32,275 bases of DNA from Patescibacteria group bacterium. GTDB taxonomy: Bacteria > Patescibacteriota > Minisyncoccia > Phycocordibacterales > UBA918. The stretch spans positions 1 through 32,275 of the forward strand of contig JABAZV010000023.1 of the NCBI GenBank assembly GCA_018608435.1, in the 5' to 3' direction. How positions within the stretch are numbered: the stretch's first letter is position 1; each line of letters opens with the position of its first letter. Position numbers and translations under genes: made by a program. This document shows positions 25,997 to 32,275 of the stretch, one piece after another. A model generated the notes under the pieces. It saw only the letters and a program-made list of their open reading frames with translations. It ran no database searches and had not been told where the DNA came from.

Positions 25997-26602
25997 ATGA
26001 AAAAAACAATCATCATAACCAGTTTAATATTTGTAGCTCTTTTTCTTTTAACAGTTCCATTCTCTTCTAGCGTGCTGGCTTTTGAAACAGTCGATCGATA
26101 TTCACCACTCGTAGGACTGCCTGGAGTAGATCCAAACACTAGTGATTTTAGTGCATTCGTCAACGCTCTCTACGCTCTTTCTATCAGCATCGCCGCTCTA
26201 CTGGCAGTAATAAAGATAGTTATCGCTGGAGTAAAATGGATGCTTACTGATATTGTTCCCGCCAAGTCCGAAGCCAAGAAAGATATTCAAGGTGCTCTTA
26301 CTGGCTTGATTATTGTTCTGAGTGCGGTTTTAATTTTAACTGTCATCAACTCAAATCTTGTCGACGTAAAGATGTCTATCGATAAGCTAGACGGTACAGA
26401 AAAAGGGGTAGAGAACAGAGATGAAGTTGCAGACCGCGCTAGTTTAACAGGAACCCCTCCAGATCCATGGGACGCAGGCACTCCATCAGCAGAAGTAGAA
26501 CCAAATATTAAATGGCTGGCTTTATGCAAAAAAGCTGGCGGAAAACCATCATCACAAGCAGTTGGAGGTCCAAGTGGTACCATAGTATACACCTGCTCAT
26601 AA
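25997..26602 (+). CDS. VirB2/TrbC-like T4SS pilin family protein
   Basis: Signal MKKTIIITSLIFVALFLLTVPFSSSVLA, then two TM segments (LYALSISIAALLAVIKIVIAGVKWMLTD; GALTGLIIVLSAVLILTVINSNLVD) with short charged loop AKSEAKKDI. Start at 25997, not 25943. Confidence 0.85.
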   Translation: MKKTIIITSLIFVALFLLTVPFSSSVLAFETVDRYSPLVGLPGVDPNTSDFSAFVNALYALSISIAALLAVIKIVIAGVKWMLTDIVPAKSEAKKDIQGALTGLIIVLSAVLILTVINSNLVDVKMSIDKLDGTEKGVENRDEVADRASLTGTPPDPWDAGTPSAEVEPNIKWLALCKKAGGKPSSQAVGGPSGTIVYTCS

Positions 26603-26611
26603 ACACTTAAT

Positions 26612-26641
26612 AAAAAACCCTGTCGCAAGACAGGGTTTTTT
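26612..26641. terminator. Bidirectional terminator between pilin gene and yidC
   Basis: Perfect 13-bp stem AAAAAACCCTGTC-GCAA-GACAGGGTTTTTT with GNRA-type tetraloop. Confidence 0.92.
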
Positions 26642-26645
26642 ATTT

Positions 26646-27371
26646 TTACCGATGCTTCCTAACAAAGTATTCCTGAGCAATAGTAACTAAGTTACTAACC
26701 AAGAAATACAAAGCGATAGTGGTGGAAATGGAGTAGGCCACAAAAGTTATAATTATCGGCATAACATACTTCATTTGAGTTTGCATGTTACGCATAAAAT
26801 CTGCTTTCATGTCTGGCTCAGCTCCTTCTTCTTTAGGTGGTAATTCTGGCATTGTGAGCTTCACATGGAAATACTGAGTGATTCCAGCCCCAAGCGCCAA
26901 CCACAAACTCCTCCCTGTCATATCAATCTGACCCAAAAACTGCATTGAAACCTCTGCCGGGGCAGTTATAAATGAATAAAGTAATTCAGTGTTTATATCA
27001 GGCAAAGGTACTCCGCCACCACTATAAACAGAGAAGTACAAAGCAATAATAACTGGAATCTGTATAAAAATAAGCATTAGACTGGCCAATGGATTCATAC
27101 CAGCTTTTTTATATATTTCCATCATTGCTTGAGCTTGTGCTTGCTTGTCGTCTTTGTGCTTAGTTTTTATCTCCTTGAGCTTAGGCTCAATTTCTCTCAT
27201 TATTTTTTGCGTTTTCACAGCCTTGATTGAAAGAGGGAGAAGAATTGTTTTTACCAGCAAAACAGTTAGGATCATCGCCACTCCTAAATCACCAGAAGGA
27301 ACCAGATTGATAAAAAATACCAGCGAGTTATATACTGGATCAAAGAAAAATGTGTGCCAAATAGTGCCCAT
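26646..27371 (-). CDS. yidC: YidC/Oxa1 family membrane protein insertase
   Basis: AMILTVLLVKTILLPLSIKAVKTQKIMREIEPKLKEIKTKHKDDKQAQAQAMMEIYKKAGMNPLASLMLIFIQIPVIIALYF. Confidence 0.96.
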   Translation of the reverse strand: MGTIWHTFFFDPVYNSLVFFINLVPSGDLGVAMILTVLLVKTILLPLSIKAVKTQKIMREIEPKLKEIKTKHKDDKQAQAQAMMEIYKKAGMNPLASLMLIFIQIPVIIALYFSVYSGGGVPLPDINTELLYSFITAPAEVSMQFLGQIDMTGRSLWLALGAGITQYFHVKLTMPELPPKEEGAEPDMKADFMRNMQTQMKYVMPIIITFVAYSISTTIALYFLVSNLVTIAQEYFVRKHR

Positions 27372-27440
27372 AATTAGTGTAGCTATATAAATTAATATGC
27401 AAGTAAAACAAACTTGTGTTATAGGTGCAATCTTATCATC

Positions 27441-27776
27441 CTAAGTACTTTTCTGTAACTGTACAACTACTCTTCGCACTGCTGCTACTGCTTCTTTTTT
27501 TGTCAGTTTAAGAAAAGCAGGTTTCATAATGAGCAACAACGCTCCTTTATAATCCTTCTCGCCAAACTCCTGTCTTAATTGCGCGTACACAAAACGCCGC
27601 AAGCGATTGCGTCCGACAGCTGTTTTAGAAACTTTTTTACCCACCACAACAGCTATCTTCCTGCCAGCTGGAAGAGGGGAGGTGATCATTGTAAATTCTG
27701 GCGAATGCTGACGTTTTCCGCTTTTAAAATAAGCAGAAAATTCTTTACTTGAAAGTCTTTCGGTCTTTTTAAACAT
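27441..27776 (-). CDS. rnpA: Ribonuclease P protein component
   Basis: FKKTERLSSKEFSAYFKSGKR, VVVGKKVSKTAVGRNRLRRFVYAQLRQ signature; located between rpmH and yidC. Confidence 0.95.
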   Translation of the reverse strand: MFKKTERLSSKEFSAYFKSGKRQHSPEFTMITSPLPAGRKIAVVVGKKVSKTAVGRNRLRRFVYAQLRQEFGEKDYKGALLLIMKPAFLKLTKKEAVAAVRRVVVQLQKST

Positions 27777-27835
27777 AATGCTTTACGCTTACTCAGGCGT
27801 ACTTGCTTCAATATACAATAAAATTAAGCAGTAAC

Positions 27836-27861
27836 AAAAAAAGCTCTAGCGAGCTTTTTTT
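27836..27861 (-). terminator. Hairpin terminator overlapping the 3' end of rpmH
   Basis: AAAAAAAGCTC-TAGC-GAGCTTTTTTT, 11-bp stem; contains the rpmH stop codon. Confidence 0.75.
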
Positions 27862-27995
27862 ACTGTTAGCTGCTTTCGTCCTTTGCGACGACGAGCTTGA
27901 ATGATTTTACGTCCAGAAGGAGTAGCGGTGCGTACAAGAAAACCGTGAGTTCTTGCTCGCTTTCGCTTACTTGGCTGATAGGTTCTTTTTGGCAT
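27846..27995 (-). CDS. rpmH: 50S ribosomal protein L34 (not in supplied ORF track)
   Basis: Reverse-strand translation [49 protein letters not shown]; upstream of rnpA as usual. Confidence 0.96.
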   Translation of the reverse strand: MPKRTYQPSKRKRARTHGFLVRTATPSGRKIIQARRRKGRKQLTVKKAR

Positions 27996-28154
27996 AGATT
28001 AATTTGTTTCTGTCTTAGTGCTTGGAACTATACAGGAAAGTATGAATATTTCAACCCTTAAGTTAGGTATTTAAAACAACGCTTTATTAGACACAAAAGA
28101 ACTGAACGAAAGTAATATCAGTATTCAAAACGGAACTTTTAAAGTTATCAAAAC

Positions 28155-28174
28155 TTATCCACATATTATCCCCA
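28155..28174 (+). promoter_or_regulatory. DnaA box pair upstream of dnaA
   Basis: TTATCCACA (28155-28163) and TTATCCCCA (28166-28174). Confidence 0.75.
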
Positions 28175-28231
28175 GTTGCTTTTTTATTTCGTGACAATAG
28201 TTCGAGAATCTAAAGTTAGATTATCGGTAAT

Positions 28232-28260
28232 TTTACAGTCTGTCTACAGGTCTGTATAAT
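28232..28260 (+). promoter_or_regulatory. dnaA promoter TTTACA-N17-TATAAT
   Basis: Near-consensus -35 28232-28237, -10 28255-28260; ATG at 28295. Confidence 0.75.
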
Positions 28261-28294
28261 GCGGAGTAATTAAGTTTGTTGGTACTAAATTACT

Positions 28295-29680
28295 ATGAAT
28301 ACTACATCTCACATGAGCTCAACTGACAGTATCGTAAAGACAGAACAAGTTGATGTTAGGCAACTTTGGGACGACGCTTTGGTAAAAGTAGAACTTTCTA
28401 TTACAGCAGCCAATTTTAAAACCTGGTTTCGAGAGACGCACATCGTATCGCTTGAAGACGGTACTGCAACTATTGGTGTACCTAGTGTTTTTGTTAAAGA
28501 CTGGTTGCAAGATAAGTTTCATACCATGATTCTAAAAACCCTACGCGACCTAACTCCACACGTAAGAAGTGTTGAATATACAGTGGCTCAGCGTAATGAA
28601 AGAAAGCAAGAGAATAACAAAAACCAAACTGTAAACGCTGCGCTGCCGCTTGAGGAATATTACATAAACAAAAGTGACAACCTAAACCCTAAGTATTCTT
28701 TCGACACATTTGTAGTCGGTCCTTACAACGCGCTTGCTCATGCTGCTGCAAAAACAGTTAGTGAAAAGCCTGGTATTACTTACAATCCGTTATTTATTTA
28801 CGGTAAGACTGGTCACGGTAAGACTCACCTCATTCAAGCAGTAGGGAACCATACTAAAAAAACAAACAAAAAAGTATTTTACGTAACCTCTGAACGTTTT
28901 GCTGTAGATTACTTCAACTCTCTCCAAAGCGGAACAGCAAACAGCTTTAAAGATCGCTATCGTCAGTACGATGTTTTGATTATGGACGATGTTCAATTTT
29001 TGGCCACTAAAGAAAAAACTCAAGAAGAATTATTTCACCTCTTCAACGCATTGCATGACAGCAATAAACAAATTGTTTTTTCTAGCGACCAACACCCAGC
29101 CTTACTAAACGGCATGGAAGAAAGGTTACAGTCTCGCTTTTCACAAGGAATGATTGTTGATCTGCCGGCACCAGACCGTGAGTCTAGAGCTGCTATCTTA
29201 CGCGCGAAAGCTGCACAAAACAGTATTACTCTTAATGATGATGTGGTTGAACACTTAGCCGAAAGCATCAAAGGAAACGTGCGTGAACTAGAAGGAGCCC
29301 TAAATACAATCATGTGTCAGTCGCAGCTTCTTGGACGAGCGTTATCAATCGACGAAGTGCGTACAATAATAAAGAACAGCTCTCGCCCAAGAAAAACACT
29401 TGCTATAGCAGATGTTGTTGAGAAAGTAGCTCGTTACTATGACATTGACCAAGCTAGTATTTACGAAAAAACTAGACGAAAGGAGGTGGTGAAACCACGT
29501 CAGATCATAATGTATATCCTGAGAGAAGATTTTCAAGCCTCATATCCTTCAATCGGTAAAAAGCTAGGAGGAAGAGATCATACGACAGTCATTCACTCTT
29601 GCGAGAAAATAAAACAGGAGTTAAAAAACAATGAAGAACTAGAAGAAGAGATCACACAAGTACGACTCTTACTTAAATAA
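28295..29680 (+). CDS. dnaA: Chromosomal replication initiator protein DnaA
   Basis: NPLFIYGKTGHGKTHLIQAVGNH, VLIMDDVQFLATKEKTQEELFHLFNAL, GNVRELEGALN, C-terminal GGRDHTTVIHSCEKI. Confidence 0.98.
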   Translation: MNTTSHMSSTDSIVKTEQVDVRQLWDDALVKVELSITAANFKTWFRETHIVSLEDGTATIGVPSVFVKDWLQDKFHTMILKTLRDLTPHVRSVEYTVAQRNERKQENNKNQTVNAALPLEEYYINKSDNLNPKYSFDTFVVGPYNALAHAAAKTVSEKPGITYNPLFIYGKTGHGKTHLIQAVGNHTKKTNKKVFYVTSERFAVDYFNSLQSGTANSFKDRYRQYDVLIMDDVQFLATKEKTQEELFHLFNALHDSNKQIVFSSDQHPALLNGMEERLQSRFSQGMIVDLPAPDRESRAAILRAKAAQNSITLNDDVVEHLAESIKGNVRELEGALNTIMCQSQLLGRALSIDEVRTIIKNSSRPRKTLAIADVVEKVARYYDIDQASIYEKTRRKEVVKPRQIIMYILREDFQASYPSIGKKLGGRDHTTVIHSCEKIKQELKNNEELEEEITQVRLLLK

Positions 29681-29703
29681 AAAGATGGAAGGGGAGTAAG
29701 TTT

Positions 29704-29758
29704 AAAAATAAACAAAGGTGATGATCGACTCCGTCGCTCATCACCTTTGTTTATTTTT
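29704..29758. terminator. Long hairpin after dnaA
   Basis: Perfect 21-bp stem AAAAATAAACAAAGGTGATGA / TCATCACCTTTGTTTATTTTT, inner CGAC/GTCG. Confidence 0.85.
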
Positions 29759-30065
29759 CCACACAGTTATCTACTGCTACTGAACAAAAAGCGTAACTAC
29801 CTGTGGGTTACTGCAAATAAACACTAGGAAAACTACCAACAAAACCATAAACAACTAAGGATAATGTCGTTTTTTATCCCCAATTATGTAGACAAATAAA
29901 ATCTCATTCAACCTTTCCCCAGTACTATCCGCAGCAACATACAGCTTACCCACAACAACAAAATAACAACTCGCCTCAAAACACACCTACAGTAGGCCAC
30001 GAAATACACTTTTGCACACATCCACACCCCTAATAATAAAGAGTAAAATAGATTACAATAAAGAT
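29755..30065. other. Candidate oriC region between dnaA and dnaN
   Basis: DnaA-box-like sites TTTTCCACA (29755), TGTGGGTTA (29802, reverse), TTATCCCCA (29874), TTACCCACA (29946); strong C-over-G bias; dnaA-dnaN context. Confidence 0.65.
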
Positions 30066-31160
30066 ATGGAGATACTTATCCCCCACAACACACTGATAAC
30101 TGCACTTGAGATGGTTGGTCGTATTAGCACCAAGCATGTGACCTTACCTGTTCTTCAGTGTGTTCGACTTTCAGCTAAGGAAGGGAACATCACTCTGCAG
30201 GCAACTAACTTGGAGATCAGTATTGAAATACCGCTAAAAGGAGAAGTGATAGAAGATGGTGTGGTGGCAGTACCCACCCAAACCTTTCTACAGAGTATCC
30301 AGTTTATTTCTCAGAAAGAAATTACACTGAGAACTGAAGATCAAGTTTTGCAATTAGAGACAGCAAACACAAATACTTCAATCAAGACTTTTTCTGATGA
30401 TGAGTTTCCAATAGTGAAACAGATTCAGGGTGAAGAACTTAGTTTGCAGGGTGCTCAGTTTGCTTACGGTATTAAGAGCACGGCTTTTGCTGCGTCGATG
30501 ACTTCAATAAAACCAGAACTTGGTAGTGTGTTTATTCAACAAAAGAAAGAACATTCTCTTACTTTTGTGGCGACTGACTCTTTTCGCTTAATGGAAAAAA
30601 CAGTTACCCAAAAGGGTTTGGTATTCGATCAGTCTATGATGATTCCACAAAAAAATGCACTAGAATTAGCTAGAGTTTGTGAAACTTTAGGAGAAGATCC
30701 TGTTTTAGTGACAAATGAAAACCAGTGTTCTCTTCGTTTTCCAAGTGGTGTGTATATGTCCTCTAGATTAGTGACTGGGAGCTTTCCTGATTATGTGAAT
30801 ATTATCCCAAAAGAATTTGTGACTCATGTGACTGTTTTGAAGGATGATATCTTGAGATCTTTCAAGAAGACTAATATCTTTCTAAACAAGTTCAGGCAGG
30901 TGTCTCTGACCCTCTCAGAAGCTAGTCTGACAGTGTCTTCACAGAATAATGAAGTTGGACACACAACTGACACAATAAGAGCTCAGGTGGACGGAGAAGA
31001 GCTTGCTCTTAATTTTAATCAGCAGTACGTAACAGATCCTTTGTCTCATGTTAACGACGATTCGATCAAGATGAGTTTTGCTGGTATTGGTAGAGCAATG
31101 GTTATGACAGGAGTGTCTGATCAGAGTTTTCGTTATTTAATAATGCCGATGAATAAATAG
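30066..31160 (+). CDS. dnaN: DNA polymerase III beta subunit (sliding clamp)
   Basis: LPVLQCVRLSAKEGNITLQATNLEISIEIPL, FVATDSFRLMEKTV, C-terminal FRYLIMPMNK. Start at MEILIPHNTL (30066). Confidence 0.96.
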   Translation: MEILIPHNTLITALEMVGRISTKHVTLPVLQCVRLSAKEGNITLQATNLEISIEIPLKGEVIEDGVVAVPTQTFLQSIQFISQKEITLRTEDQVLQLETANTNTSIKTFSDDEFPIVKQIQGEELSLQGAQFAYGIKSTAFAASMTSIKPELGSVFIQQKKEHSLTFVATDSFRLMEKTVTQKGLVFDQSMMIPQKNALELARVCETLGEDPVLVTNENQCSLRFPSGVYMSSRLVTGSFPDYVNIIPKEFVTHVTVLKDDILRSFKKTNIFLNKFRQVSLTLSEASLTVSSQNNEVGHTTDTIRAQVDGEELALNFNQQYVTDPLSHVNDDSIKMSFAGIGRAMVMTGVSDQSFRYLIMPMNK

Positions 31161-31251
31161 TAGTAAAAGGTTTGATTGACAAGCCTTCTGACCAGTGACT
31201 TTCTGTAAAGTAATTGGCCAAATATTTTTCAAGAGCTGATATTATGTTGTT

Positions 31252-31560
31252 ATGAATCCTGAACAAGAACAATATAGAACACCGAGAAAAATGAAGGCAC
31301 TTAGTTCTCTGTTTTTGCGCTATGAAGGAAGATTAAAGCCACCGCAAGCATCTGTTGAGAAGGTTTGTATTGAAGTGATTGCAGAAGTGACGAGTATGAA
31401 GCTGACTAAAGATCAGGTTAAGTACACGGTAAGTACGAGAACGATTGCTGTACTGGCGCCAAGTTTGATTAAGAGTGAGATAAGGTTTCATCACACTAAA
31501 ATACTGAAGCAACTGCAAAATCAGTTGGGTGAAAAACATTCACCAAAAGTCATGTTGTAA
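31252..31560 (+). CDS. DciA/DUF721-like small protein
   Basis: KYTVSTRTIAVLAPSLIKSEIRFHHTKILKQLQNQLG resembles the DUF721/DciA core; adjacent to dnaN. Confidence 0.6.
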   Translation: MNPEQEQYRTPRKMKALSSLFLRYEGRLKPPQASVEKVCIEVIAEVTSMKLTKDQVKYTVSTRTIAVLAPSLIKSEIRFHHTKILKQLQNQLGEKHSPKVML

Positions 31561-31595
31561 AATACCCTACTACAATTTTTGCAGTAGGGTATTTT
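31559..31595. terminator. Bidirectional terminator
   Basis: AAAATACCCTACT / AGTAGGGTATTTT, 13-bp stem, between convergent genes. Confidence 0.85.
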
Positions 31596-31647
31596 AATTT
31601 TGCTGAGAGTTTGTAATTGTGGTGACTTTGTTTCGTGAAGCTGCTTC

Positions 31648-32275
31648 CTATCCTTCTTCTGTTACAGCTTCCTCCCTTGTATTTTCTATCGTCTGGTTTG
31701 TTGAGTTTGCTTCGTCATACCCAGCTCCTTCGTTTGCAGTAGCTGCTGCATCTTGGCTTTCTATTAATGATCCGAATATTTCCTCGTTCCATTGTTGTAC
31801 GCCGTACTCCCAGTTTTTATATTGCGAATCACCAGCTGGGTAATTAGGGTAGCTGCCAAGAGGGTCGTTTTTGTTTACGTAATGCAAGATGGAATGAACG
31901 TTTCCGTAAACAGTTGAAAGGTCTATCTTTGGAGCTGAGCTACCTTGTAGTGCTTGCAAGATTAGTGATGTGTCTACGTATTGTCCGCGGATAATTGGCT
32001 TTACTCCAGATGTTACTATTTCCGGTTCAGGGAATTCTTCTTCAGGTAGTTTTTCTAGTGCTATGTCCATAAACTCACGCCACATAGGAGTAGTAATAAG
32101 TCCAGATAAACCACCACCCATCTTAGAGTTGTCGTTGTTACCAGACCAAGACCCAACTGCTATGTTTGGAGCATAGCCCATTATCCAGGCGTCACGTAGG
32201 TTATTAGTGCTTCCAGATTTTGCTGCTACATCCCGATCGCTGAATTGTACTAGAGAGTTATATCCCCAAAGTGGA
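31648..32275 (-). CDS. Class A penicillin-binding protein, C-terminal part (5' end outside window)
   Basis: Reverse strand PLWGYNSLVQFSDRDVAAKSGSTNNLRDAWIMGYAPNIAVGSWSGNNDN: KSG motif and following block of PBP transpeptidases; acidic C-terminal tail. Confidence 0.9.
   Translation of the reverse strand, partial: PLWGYNSLVQFSDRDVAAKSGSTNNLRDAWIMGYAPNIAVGSWSGNNDNSKMGGGLSGLITTPMWREFMDIALEKLPEEEFPEPEIVTSGVKPIIRGQYVDTSLILQALQGSSAPKIDLSTVYGNVHSILHYVNKNDPLGSYPNYPAGDSQYKNWEYGVQQWNEEIFGSLIESQDAAATANEGAGYDEANSTNQTIENTREEAVTEEG

Noticed and set aside
60-32275. UGA-to-Gly or UGA-to-Trp recoding
   Set aside because: All recognised genes are full length without any in-frame TGA and Trp is encoded by TGG; only the absence of TGA stops is supported.
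1-32275. tRNA, rRNA, CRISPR array, transposase or phage genes
   Set aside because: Looked for cloverleaf-like regions, regularly spaced direct repeats and recognisable proteins; none found by eye, though a weak ncRNA could be missed.

Overview
The window looks like part of a Candidate Phyla Radiation (Patescibacteria, probably Parcubacteria-like) chromosome spanning the replication-origin neighbourhood. This assignment rests on gene content and protein style only. I support 29 coding regions, including rpmH (49 aa), which is absent from the supplied ORF track. Housekeeping genes are a Xer-type recombinase, rpsO, an NYN-domain protein, pnp, a DksA/TraR-like protein, comM (YifB), a LysM-M23 peptidase, pcrA/uvrD, rsmA, yidC, rnpA, rpmH, dnaA, dnaN, a DciA/DUF721-like protein and the C-terminus of a class A PBP. 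An unusual ~12 kb locus at 14.5-26.6 kb encodes a stripped-down type IV secretion-like machine: VirB6/TrbL-like, PrgI/VirB3-like, a VirB4 ATPase split into two genes, and a VirB2-like pilin. It is embedded among uncharacterised envelope proteins, with no relaxase, VirD4 or VirB11 in the window. Genome-scale signals include: none of the 29 CDS ends in TGA (18 TAA, 11 TAG); almost no Shine-Dalgarno sequences; several -10-like boxes 6-10 nt upstream of start codons, suggesting leaderless mRNAs; and an origin-like layout of DnaA boxes with a strong C-over-G bias just before dnaN. No tRNA, rRNA, CRISPR array or transposon was recognised.
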